Source: Deltaproteobacteria bacterium
GTDB taxonomy: Bacteria; Desulfobacterota; Binatia; UBA9968; CAXXLF01
Assembly: GCA_022571535.1 (NCBI GenBank)
Contig: JACZXR010000028.1
Span: 1-11,686, forward strand
Length of the DNA: 11,686 bases
Direction: 5' to 3'
Shown here: one piece after another, positions 1 through 6,384 of the stretch
Layout: each line of letters begins with the position of its first letter
How positions within the stretch are numbered: the stretch's first letter is position 1
Program-made: the position numbers and the translations under genes
The notes under the pieces: model-generated
Database searches by the model: none
Seen by the model: the letters and a program-made list of their open reading frames with translations, nothing else
Told to the model about the DNA's origin: nothing

Positions 1-743
1 TCGCGGGCCCGGCCCGGATCTACCTCTGTCACAGTACCATTAGACCCCATTCCCCTAGCCCGGGAGGCAAACCCTCTCCCGCACCAGCCATAGCCGACTA
101 CCACAACTTTTTTCCCGGCCAGCAGAATGTCCGTCGCGCGAATAATGCCGTCGATGGTTGATTGGCCGGTACCGTATCGGTTGTCAAAGAGATGTTTGGT
201 AGCGGCATCGTTGACAGCAATAATGGGAATTTTAAGACCCCCCTCTTTGGCCAAGGCACGCAGGCGAATGACCCCTGTGGTAGTCTCCTCCATGCTTGCT
301 ACCATTCGAGACACAATCCGTGTGTAGTCTTTATGGAGCATAGAAACCAGATCCGCCCCATCGTCCATGGTGAGGACCGGCGCATGATCCAGAGCGGCCC
401 GGAGATGGCTATAGTAGGTCTTGCGGTCCTCCCCATTGATGGCAAAGACCGGTATTTGGTCGTATTTGACCAGGGCAGCAGCCACATCGTCTTGGGTGGA
501 AAGGGGGTTGGAGGCACAGAGAACGATCTGTGCACCTCCAGACTTCAGCGTCAGAATCAGGTTGGCGGTCTCGGCAGTTACATGGAGACAGGCAGAAAAA
601 CGAAGTCCTTGAAAAGGTTTTTCCTTTTGGAAACGGCTACGCACCCTCCTCAAAACAGGCATATCCTGATCTGCCCAGAGGATGCGCTTTCTTCCTTTTG
701 CGGCTAAACTGAGACTCCGGATATGACTCCTATTCACTCCCAT
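1..743 (-). CDS. ahcY: Adenosylhomocysteinase (S-adenosyl-L-homocysteine hydrolase), 3' end cut off by window edge
   Basis: Cytoplasmic, NAD-dependent enzyme that reversibly splits S-adenosylhomocysteine, the by-product of methyl transfer, into adenosine and homocysteine. An uninterrupted frame of 247 codons runs from ATG at 743 off the left edge; the family is about 400-430 residues, so roughly the last 40% is missing. Visible landmarks: SACLHVTAETANL (residues 50-62), CASNPLSTQDD (76-86), the substrate-binding MDDGADL (126-132), EETTTGV (152-158), VNDAATKHLFDNRYGTGQS (178-196) and the NAD-binding GYGWCGRG (217-224). It lacks the extra ~40-residue insert of the proteobacterial/animal type, as in archaeal and many other bacterial enzymes. 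A strong ribosome site (AGGAGGAGGGG) ends 8 bases before the ATG, which settles the start. It follows metK by 32 bp, so SAM synthesis and SAH removal are probably co-transcribed. Near the edge SNGTVTEVDP replaces the more usual ANVIVTEVDP, a small oddity. Confidence 0.96.
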   Translation of the reverse strand, partial: MGVNRSHIRSLSLAAKGRKRILWADQDMPVLRRVRSRFQKEKPFQGLRFSACLHVTAETANLILTLKSGGAQIVLCASNPLSTQDDVAAALVKYDQIPVFAINGEDRKTYYSHLRAALDHAPVLTMDDGADLVSMLHKDYTRIVSRMVASMEETTTGVIRLRALAKEGGLKIPIIAVNDAATKHLFDNRYGTGQSTIDGIIRATDILLAGKKVVVVGYGWCGRGFASRARGMGSNGTVTEVDPGRAR

Positions 744-775
744 GACTGCGTCCCCTCCTCCTGGGTGTGCCTCGT

Positions 776-1966
776 TCAGACCCTTTCCGCAGCCGTACGG
801 AGTTCATCAACCCGATCGGTCATCTCCCATGTAAAAAAGCCATTTTCAGGAGTCCGCCCAAAGTGACCGTAAGTTGATGTCTTTCGATAGATAGGTCTTC
901 TCAAGTCCAACGTCTGAATAATACTTTTGGGTCTGAGGTCAAAGAGATCTCGAACTACTTGAGCCAACTCCGCATCCTCAATCACCCCGGTCCCGAAGGT
1001 ATTGACTGCAACCGAAACAGGCTCAGCTACTCCGATCACGTAGGACACCTGCACCTCGCACCTGCGTGCTAATTTTGCGGCAACGATGTTCTTGGCGACA
1101 TACCGGGCCATATAGGCGCCGCTACGATCCACCTTGGAGGGGTCTTTGCCTGAAAATGCACCACCGCCGTGGCGTCCCATGCCCCCATAGGTATCCACAA
1201 TGATCTTTCGGCCAGTGAGGCCGCAGTCTCCCTGGGGTCCCCCAATCTCGAAGCGACCAGTTGGGTTCACATGATAGATCGTATTCCGATCTAAATATTG
1301 TGCGGGGATCACAGCACGGATCACTCCATCGACCACTGTTTCCCTGAGTGTCTCGTTTTTAACCTCCCGACTATGCTGCGTGGATATTACCACGCTACTC
1401 ACCCGGACAGGTCTTTCGTCCTGGTAATCGACCGTAACCTGAGACTTGCTGTCAGGTTTAATAAAAGAGGCCTCACCACCTTTTCGAATTTTAGCCAAAT
1501 AGCTAACCAGGTTATGGGCCATCTGGATGGGAAACGGCATGAGCTCCGGGGTCTCATCACAGGCATAACCAAACATCATACCCTGATCCCCGGCCCCCTG
1601 TTCTTTATGTAGCCCCTCGCCCTCTGTGACCCCAATGGAGATATCCGGGGACTGGGGTTCCAGCGCCACGATGGTAGTGCACTTGTTGCCATTAAAGCCG
1701 CTAGCCGAGTCGTTGTACCCGATTTCCAGGATAACCTCCCGGGCGACATCGGTGTAACTAACCCGCCCCTTACTCGTAATCTCTCCAGCAATTACGATCA
1801 TCCCGCCCTTGGCCAGGGTCTCACAGGCTACTCGACTTTCAGGATCTAGAGCCAGATGGGCATCCAAGATGGCATCTGAGATCTGATCGCACATCTTGTC
1901 CGGATGCCCCTCAGAAACCGACTCAGAAGTGAACAGAAATCCCTTATTCTTTATCCGGTCAGCCAC
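776..1966 (-). CDS. metK: S-adenosylmethionine synthetase (methionine adenosyltransferase)
   Basis: Makes S-adenosylmethionine from methionine and ATP, releasing phosphate and pyrophosphate; cytoplasmic, usually a tetramer. The 396-residue frame is complete and of normal family length (380-400). Signatures are all present: FTSESVSEGHPDK at residues 12-24 (the His binds the triphosphate), GAGDQGMMFGYA at 124-135 (family signature 1), and the phosphate loop GGGAFSGKDP at 267-276 (signature 2). The start is GTG at 1966, preceded by AAGGAGAG with about 10 bases of spacing; the GTG reads Val-Ala-Asp before the conserved N-terminus. It lies 32 bp upstream of ahcY. The preceding gene, ptsH, ends 299 bp upstream, and a promoter-like pair sits in that gap, so metK probably starts its own transcript. 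No SAM riboswitch-like leader is evident. The call is secure. Confidence 0.98.
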   Translation of the reverse strand: MADRIKNKGFLFTSESVSEGHPDKMCDQISDAILDAHLALDPESRVACETLAKGGMIVIAGEITSKGRVSYTDVAREVILEIGYNDSASGFNGNKCTTIVALEPQSPDISIGVTEGEGLHKEQGAGDQGMMFGYACDETPELMPFPIQMAHNLVSYLAKIRKGGEASFIKPDSKSQVTVDYQDERPVRVSSVVISTQHSREVKNETLRETVVDGVIRAVIPAQYLDRNTIYHVNPTGRFEIGGPQGDCGLTGRKIIVDTYGGMGRHGGGAFSGKDPSKVDRSGAYMARYVAKNIVAAKLARRCEVQVSYVIGVAEPVSVAVNTFGTGVIEDAELAQVVRDLFDLRPKSIIQTLDLRRPIYRKTSTYGHFGRTPENGFFTWEMTDRVDELRTAAERV

Positions 1967-2000
1967 TCTAAAATGCTCTCCTTCAAATTTGAATCCCTAT

Positions 2001-2030
2001 CCCATAGCGGACAACCCACTGGAAAGTCAA
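2001..2030 (-). promoter_or_regulatory. Possible housekeeping promoter for metK-ahcY
   Basis: Reading the minus strand, TTGACT (2030-2025, five of six matches to the -35 consensus) is followed after 18 bases by TATGGG (2006-2001, a weak -10). Transcription would start near 1994, leaving a leader of about 28 bases that includes the AAGGAGAG ribosome site of metK. Placement downstream of the inverted-repeat region and just ahead of metK supports the idea, but the -10 is poor and this is inferred from pattern only. Confidence 0.4.
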
Positions 2031-2059
2031 GTTCACTTGGGCTCTCGGTCAAAAAGTGT

Positions 2060-2255
2060 TGCGAAAAGTGGGGAGAAAGCGCAGACACCGTTTGAAGCCG
2101 AGGAGGTCTGCCCCGAATAAAGGGAGACATCCGACACTGAACGTTCTCAGAGAGAGCAGGTTGGGTTGGGTACTTGGGGGCAGACAAGCAGAGGCCCATT
2201 GGTTCCCGCTGAGGGGCAGGCCCCCTCGGCTTCCTCTGAGCCCACACTTTTCGCA
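2060..2255. repeat. Long imperfect inverted repeat in the ptsH-metK gap
   Basis: This is the main content of the 299-bp gene-free stretch 1967-2265. The outer arms are TGCGAAAAGTG at 2060-2070 and its exact complement at 2245-2255, extending to about 13 of 14 positions. Inner arms at 2094-2114 and 2213-2233 match in 19 of 21 positions as inverted copies and are very GC-rich. The two arm pairs are separated by unequal spacers (23 and 11 bases), and the ~100-bp centre holds a further copy of the inner motif (GGGGCAGAC at 2177-2185) and a run of G tracts at 2159-2180. No flanking target duplication is visible. It could be a decayed mobile element or MITE, or a structured leader/terminator between two transcription units. 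There is no long T tract right after the inner stem, so a standard terminator is not clear. Confidence 0.7.
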
Positions 2256-2265
2256 TTAGAGCCAC

Positions 2266-2541
2266 TCACTTGCTTTCGTGAAATTTACTTTCGATGAGCT
2301 CTTCAATGGCGCGCACCGCTTCCTTTGCATCTCTGCCACTGGCCTCCACGCGAACTTTACTCCCCTTGGCGGCGCCCAAGGACAGCACCCCTATAATACT
2401 CCTGCCGTCAACGACCTGCCCATCTTTTGAAAACTTCACGTCTGCGGAAAACCGGTTGACCAACTGGACCAAAAGCGCAGCCGCCCGGGCATGAAGACCA
2501 AGCCTGTTTTTGATTTCAAGTTTCTTGGTGACCTTGACCAT
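2266..2541 (-). CDS. ptsH: HPr-family phosphocarrier protein
   Basis: Small cytoplasmic phosphocarrier of the PEP-dependent phosphotransferase system; it passes a phosphate from enzyme I to EIIA proteins. At 91 residues it has normal HPr length. The phosphorylated histidine is H17 in NRLGLHARAA; the family usually reads LHARPA, so the proline after HAR is alanine here. The regulatory serine region is also recognisable: DGRSIIGVLSLGAAKGS, with S48 at the position used by HPr kinase in other bacteria. ATG at 2541 lies 4 bases after the rapZ stop, with no strong ribosome site, suggesting translational coupling. Its neighbours ptsN and rapZ point to a regulatory (nitrogen-PTS) role rather than sugar uptake. 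No enzyme I gene (ptsI/ptsP) and no hprK is in the window, so its phosphate donor must be encoded elsewhere. Confidence 0.95.
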   Translation of the reverse strand: MVKVTKKLEIKNRLGLHARAAALLVQLVNRFSADVKFSKDGQVVDGRSIIGVLSLGAAKGSKVRVEASGRDAKEAVRAIEELIESKFHESK

Positions 2542-2545
2542 CCAT

Positions 2546-3412
2546 CTACTTATCGATGTCCCTGTGCTTTACGTGAATCTGCAACTGCACCCTGTCTAGC
2601 TTCTTCTTCAGCTCCTCTACCAGAACCACGGACCGATGTCTTCCCCCGGTGCAACCGAGGGACAGGGTCAGGTTACTTTTCCCCTCCCGTTCATATTTTG
2701 GAATTGTAAAGTCAAGCAAGGAATATAGTCGATCCAGGAAGGTGTGAGTCTCTTCTCGTCCCAACACAAAGCCCTGTACCTCGGGCTCAAGCCCGCTCTT
2801 TCCTCTCAGGTTATTCACGAAGTATGGGTTTGGGATAAAACGCACGTCAATGATCATGTCGGTATCGTGCGGGATGCCATACTTATATCCAAAGGAAGTC
2901 AGGAAAAGGGTCATCTTGTGAAGGCTCAAGATCTGAGTGTAATAATTCCCAATTTCTCTTTTTAGTTCATGAACATTAAAATCACTGGAATCGATGACCT
3001 TATCCGCCAAGGCCCGCATGCCTTCCAACGCCTTACGCTCACGGGCAATTCCTTCCTGGACCGACGACCTACCAGCCAGCGGATGAGGACGCCGAGTTTC
3101 GCTAAAACGGCGCAAAAGCACCTCGTCGCTGGCGTCAAAGAATAGGACCTCCACACGATGCCCTGCCTTACGCATCTCGGCGAGCACTTCAGGCCAGTGC
3201 TGAAAGAAATGACCCTCACGAAGATCGATTCCGAGAGCGATCCGCTGGATTCCTTCCTGATATCCTTGGCAGAGGTCGATAAATTTGGGAATCAGTAGGA
3301 TTGGAAGATTGTCAATGCAGAAAAAACCACTATCCTCTAGGGCTCGAATGGCAATGCTCTTCCCCGAACCGGAAAGCCCGGTAACCACCATAATATCCAG
3401 GGCCCTGGCCAT
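2546..3412 (-). CDS. rapZ: RapZ/YvcJ-family nucleotide-binding protein (RNase adapter family)
   Basis: 288 residues, normal length for the family. The N-terminal P-loop domain shows Walker A GLSGSGKS (12-19) followed by FFCIDNLP (30-37). The middle has FFDASDEVLLRRFSETRRPHPL. The C-terminal half, which in E. coli RapZ binds RNA, contains DVRFIPNPYF and GCTGGRHRSV (from about 253). In enteric bacteria RapZ senses glucosamine-6-phosphate and guides RNase E to the sRNA GlmZ; in other phyla its role is unclear, so the RNA-adapter job here is inference. ATG at 3412 has no clear ribosome site and lies 11 AT-rich bases after the ptsN stop; an alternative ATG seven codons in (MVVTGLSG) would match the shorter family starts equally well. 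It overlaps nothing and is followed 4 bases later by ptsH, the usual grouping with sigma-54 and nitrogen-PTS genes. Many lineages have hprK just ahead of rapZ; it is absent here. Confidence 0.95.
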   Translation of the reverse strand: MARALDIMVVTGLSGSGKSIAIRALEDSGFFCIDNLPILLIPKFIDLCQGYQEGIQRIALGIDLREGHFFQHWPEVLAEMRKAGHRVEVLFFDASDEVLLRRFSETRRPHPLAGRSSVQEGIARERKALEGMRALADKVIDSSDFNVHELKREIGNYYTQILSLHKMTLFLTSFGYKYGIPHDTDMIIDVRFIPNPYFVNNLRGKSGLEPEVQGFVLGREETHTFLDRLYSLLDFTIPKYEREGKSNLTLSLGCTGGRHRSVVLVEELKKKLDRVQLQIHVKHRDIDK

Positions 3413-3423
3413 AAATTATAAAT

Positions 3424-3885
3424 TTACAGCTTCTCGTCCTTCTCTTTGAGAGTGTTCAAGATCTCCTCTCTCGTCTTTCCCTCCATAAGCCGTGCGCGGA
3501 GCTTGTCGTCTTTAAGCAGACGGGAGACCCTTGCCAAGGCCTTCAGGTGATCTGATGTGGAGTCCTCCGGCGCTATCAGGAGAAAAAACAGGTGGGTAAG
3601 ACATCTGTCCGGAGCCTGGCAATCAATCCCTTTCGGGCTACGACCGAATGCCCCATAGACCCGGTTGACCCCGGGCACCTTTCCATGTGGAATCGCTACC
3701 CCTTCCCCTATGGCCGTGCTACCGATCCTCTCCCTTGCGAGAAGAATTTCCAACAATCTTTTGGCATCCGTAAACTGGTAATGAGAAGCCATCAATTTCG
3801 CCATCTCCTCCAAGACGACAGAATTTTCCCCTCCCTTGAGCTCGGGTATAATCATGGCTGCTTCCAAAAAATCCGTGATCTTCAA
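3424..3885 (-). CDS. ptsN: PTS EIIA-Ntr family protein (nitrogen regulatory IIA)
   Basis: Single EIIA domain of the fructose/nitrogen type, 153 residues, the usual length for PtsN. The phospho-accepting histidine is H67 in GEGVAIPHGKVPGV; other family signs are LLEILLARERIGSTAIGEG before it and FFLLIAPEDSTSDHLKALARVSRLLKD after it. It receives phosphate from an HPr/NPr-type carrier and acts as a cytoplasmic regulator, in known cases of potassium transport and other targets, not as a sugar permease part. The start is TTG at 3885: it aligns with the family N-terminus (MKITDFL) and has an excellent ribosome site, AGGAGGG, 7 bases upstream. That site lies inside the tail of the dead hpf gene, whose stop TGA overlaps the TTG (TTGA), a relic of tight coupling. 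rapZ follows after 11 bp. Confidence 0.95.
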   Translation of the reverse strand: MKITDFLEAAMIIPELKGGENSVVLEEMAKLMASHYQFTDAKRLLEILLARERIGSTAIGEGVAIPHGKVPGVNRVYGAFGRSPKGIDCQAPDRCLTHLFFLLIAPEDSTSDHLKALARVSRLLKDDKLRARLMEGKTREEILNTLKEKDEKL

Positions 3886-4150
3886 CCGCTATCCCTCCTA
3901 CTCTGCCCCCCCCACTTCGCCTTGTAATTTCTCGACTGCCGTTCAATCTTATCCGTTTCCAGATCGATTGAAGGGTAGAGATCTTATGTATTCTCCTATC
4001 CGTGAATGCCCTTTTGGCGACCTCTGACAAGGCCCCGTGGACTTGCGGCAGACAGGTGAACACTTGCCCATCTTACTACAATTTTTATTCGGCATATCAG
4101 ATGAACGCATTGACCGGCAGCGTGTGGCGGGAAGTCTCAAAGACCTTCAC
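3882..4150 (-). pseudogene. hpf: Decayed ribosome hibernation promoting factor (HPF / sigma-54 modulation protein family)
   Basis: The gap between rpoN and ptsN contains a broken copy of the gene normally found at this place. In one minus frame from GTG at 4150 it reads VKVFETSRHTLPVNAFI, then stop, YAE, stop, KL, stop, stop; this resembles the HPF start (…T.RH.E…ALK.YAE.KL). Later in that frame ALSEV (4033-4019) fits the family's (H)IAEV stretch. In another frame DLYPSIDLETDKIERQ (3983-3936), continuing as SRNYKAKW to 3912, is a clear match to the HPF C-terminus (D.Y.AID.v.DK.ERQ…KYKEK), ending in a TGA at 3884-3882 that overlaps the ptsN start. The remnant spans about 89 codons against 95-100 in short HPFs, so some of the middle is lost. 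At least four stops in the first frame, two more just before DLY, and a frame change rule out a single sequencing error. An intact HPF would bind the 30S subunit and promote ribosome dimers in stationary phase. A run of eight G (3913-3906) lies near the 3' end. Confidence 0.82.
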
Positions 4151-4186
4151 ATCAGTTGTGGCCAACCCCCTGGCCCTATTGTTCTC

Positions 4187-5626
4187 CTACCTCCTCAAGT
4201 TCGGCTGCCGCCGCTTCGACGAGGGCAAAATTCTCATGGCCTCACGGTACTTGGCTACCGTGCGCCGGGCAATACCGATCGCCTGATTGCTGAGGAGCCT
4301 GGCCAGATCCTGATCGCTGTGTGGTTTCATCGGGTCCTCGGTAGAGATGAGGCCCCGGATCTTTTCCCTCACGCTCTCCGAAGCCACATCCTCCCCATTA
4401 TCCTTCCTAAGACCGCTCTGAAAAAAATATTTAAGTTCATAGAGGCCCTGGGGTGTATGGACGTATTTGTTGGCAGTTGCCCGGCTGACCGTGGACTCAT
4501 GCATTTCTATATCCTCAGCCACATCCCTAAGGACCATAGGCTTTAGTTGACCCACCCCATGATCTAGGAAATTACACTGAAACTTAAAAATACTTTGGGT
4601 GACCCGGTAAAGTGTCTGCTGCCTCCATTGGATACTCTTAATCAACCACGTAGCCGCCCGGACCTTGTCCTCGAGGTACTCCCTGGCCTGAGCAGCCTCT
4701 TGCCCTTCCGTGCCAGCCAGGCGACGGTACAGGGAGCTGATGCGCAGATGGGGGACCCCCTCGTCGTTAAGAAACACTACGTACTCATCTCCGATTTTTC
4801 TCACGGTGACATCGGGGATCACGGTACGAACCTGATCTTCGCCAAATCCCCGAGCCGGCTTAGGCTCCAGCGTCGCAATCTCGTGAGCTGCCGCCATTAC
4901 TTCATCAAAGGAGACGCCGAGGCTTCGTGCCACCTTCTCATAACGCCTGGACTCCAGCTCGGAGAGGTGGTCGGAGACAATTCGAGCAGCCAGACTATTG
5001 CCAAGGTCAAGATTCTCCAACTGAATAAGGAGGCATTCTCTCAGGTCACGCGCAGCAACTCCCACAGGATCAAACAGATGGATACGCTTCAAAACCTGCT
5101 CTGCCTCTTCCGGGATAGTCTCTGCAACCCGGCACAGCTCATCTAGGGACAGCTCCAGATATCCTCTGTCATCCAGGTTACCAATGATATGAAGACCGAT
5201 GGTCTCCTGTCTCTCGTCCAGACCGGAAAGTCGGAGTTGCCAAACCAGGTGATCCTGGAGTGTCTCCGTCCTGGTCACGGTGTTTTCCCAGGAAGGGAAA
5301 CCATCATCTTCGTCCCGGGAGGCCTCCGATGTCAGCGAACCATGAATAGCATTGGAGTGACTTTCAAGATAATCCTGCCAATCGACGGAACCAATTTTGT
5401 CCGTTGCCTCCAGCTCACGGGTCTTTTCCTTCTCTTTAACCTGTTCCGGTTGCGCTTCTTCCTCGGTCGGCGATTCCTCCAACGCCGGATTTTCCTGCAG
5501 CTCTTGGGAAATCAGGCCCTCAAGATCAAGGTGAGAGAGCTGCAGCAGCTTGATCGCCTGCTGCAGCTGAGGCGTCATGACAAGCTGTTGGGCAAGTCTT
5601 TGGAGTAGTCTGATTTCAAGTGCCAT
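4187..5626 (-). CDS. rpoN: RNA polymerase sigma-54 factor
   Basis: Alternative sigma factor that directs RNA polymerase to -24/-12 promoters and needs AAA+ enhancer-binding proteins to open them. The 479 residues cover the whole family: glutamine/leucine-rich activator-contact region I (1-50, with QQLVMTPQLQQAIKLLQL), acidic linker region II (about 50-80), core-binding domain (about 100-310), a helix-turn-helix with HESTVSRATANKYV (about 370), and the RpoN box ARRTVAKYRE (453-462), which reads the -24 element. The start ATG at 5626 is 2 bases after the lptB stop, with no clear ribosome site, so coupled translation is likely. It sits in the common lptA-lptB-rpoN-hpf-ptsN order; here the hpf that follows is dead. 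No sigma-54 activator is in the window, and I found no convincing -24/-12 site in the intergenic regions. Confidence 0.98.
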   Translation of the reverse strand: MALEIRLLQRLAQQLVMTPQLQQAIKLLQLSHLDLEGLISQELQENPALEESPTEEEAQPEQVKEKEKTRELEATDKIGSVDWQDYLESHSNAIHGSLTSEASRDEDDGFPSWENTVTRTETLQDHLVWQLRLSGLDERQETIGLHIIGNLDDRGYLELSLDELCRVAETIPEEAEQVLKRIHLFDPVGVAARDLRECLLIQLENLDLGNSLAARIVSDHLSELESRRYEKVARSLGVSFDEVMAAAHEIATLEPKPARGFGEDQVRTVIPDVTVRKIGDEYVVFLNDEGVPHLRISSLYRRLAGTEGQEAAQAREYLEDKVRAATWLIKSIQWRQQTLYRVTQSIFKFQCNFLDHGVGQLKPMVLRDVAEDIEMHESTVSRATANKYVHTPQGLYELKYFFQSGLRKDNGEDVASESVREKIRGLISTEDPMKPHSDQDLARLLSNQAIGIARRTVAKYREAMRILPSSKRRQPNLRR

Positions 5627-5628
5627 AT

Positions 5629-6351
5629 TCAGAGTCTGAATTCTTCGCCGAGATAAACCTTGCGTGCCTTTGGACTAGAGGCAATCTTCGCCGGGCTTCC
5701 CTCTTCTAGGATCACCCCATCGTTTAAGATGTAAGCCCGGTGACAGATCCCTAAGGTCTCACGAACATTATGATCTGTAATGAGAACCCCTATTCCACCG
5801 GTACTGAGCTTGCTGATTATCTTTTGAATTTCCCCCACGGCAATTGGATCAACTCCCGTTAAGGGTTCATCCAAAAGGACAAAGAACGGAGAGATTACCA
5901 GGGCACGGGCTATCTCAACCCTGCGCCGCTCTCCTCCGGAAAGGGTATCGGCCTTTTGCTTGGCAAGGTGGCTAATCCCAAGCATGCGCATGAGTTTCAT
6001 TGAACGATCCTTCTGCTCCTGCCGGCTGAGATCAAGAGTCTCAAGGATGGCACAGAGGTTTTCCTCCACGGTCAAGCGGCGAAAAATCGAGGACTCCTGA
6101 GGTAGATAGCTGATCCCGGCGCGAGCCCTTTGGTAGATCGGAGTCGATGTTATGTCCTTGCCGTTTAAAAAAACCTTTCCCCCATCCGGGCGCACAAAAC
6201 CGACTAGCATGTGGAAGGTCGTCGTTTTTCCCGCCCCATTCGGGCCGAGTAGACCAACCACCTCTCCACCCCCTACTTCCAGGTTGACATTTTTAACCAC
6301 ACGCCGCCCGTTATAGGACTTCGTGACCCCTTCGGCCTTGAGTACGCTCAT
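5629..6351 (-). CDS. lptB: LPS export ABC transporter ATP-binding protein LptB
   Basis: Cytoplasmic ATPase of the LptB2FGC complex, which extracts lipopolysaccharide from the inner membrane and pushes it along the periplasmic Lpt bridge. At 240 residues it has standard length. Motifs: Walker A GPNGAGKT (36-43), Q-loop Q85 in SYLPQES, ABC signature LSGGE (137-141) in LSGGERRRVEIARAL, Walker B FFVLLDEP with catalytic E162, and H-loop H194 in ITDHNVRE. LSGGERRRVEIARAL and the C-terminal YLGEEFRL are typical of LptB rather than of amino-acid importers, and the position directly after lptC-lptA settles the call. ATG at 6351 is 33 bp after lptA, with only a weak purine-rich stretch upstream. The membrane partners LptF and LptG are not in this window and must be encoded elsewhere. 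Confidence 0.97.
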   Translation of the reverse strand: MSVLKAEGVTKSYNGRRVVKNVNLEVGGGEVVGLLGPNGAGKTTTFHMLVGFVRPDGGKVFLNGKDITSTPIYQRARAGISYLPQESSIFRRLTVEENLCAILETLDLSRQEQKDRSMKLMRMLGISHLAKQKADTLSGGERRRVEIARALVISPFFVLLDEPLTGVDPIAVGEIQKIISKLSTGGIGVLITDHNVRETLGICHRAYILNDGVILEEGSPAKIASSPKARKVYLGEEFRL

Positions 6352-6384
6352 CGCTTTCTACCCGGGTCACCGTACCCCTTCGTC

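Noticed and set aside
162..707. Long plus-strand frame opposite ahcY
   Set aside because: It is a shadow of the strongly conserved minus-strand AhcY frame and has no family resemblance.
1967..2060. SAM riboswitch ahead of metK
   Set aside because: The likely leader is under 30 bases, and I see no multi-helix junction or recognisable SAM-box core; the upstream palindromes do not match that layout.
1951..2265. An open minus-strand frame of about 104 codons filling the ptsH-metK gap, and a plus-strand frame at 2056-2259
   Set aside because: Both frames translate the arms of the inverted repeat and give similar low-complexity Pro/Arg-rich stretches on the two strands; the first runs into metK, and neither resembles a known protein family or has a convincing ribosome site.
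3719..4063. A minus-strand frame of about 114 codons across the rpoN-ptsN gap
   Set aside because: It crosses into ptsN out of frame; its gap portion is explained by one frame of the decayed hpf.
5538..5569. Palindromic CTGCAGCAG...CTGCTGCAG stretch in rpoN
   Set aside because: It encodes the conserved Gln/Leu-rich activator-contact region (QLQQAIKLLQL), so the symmetry follows from the codons.
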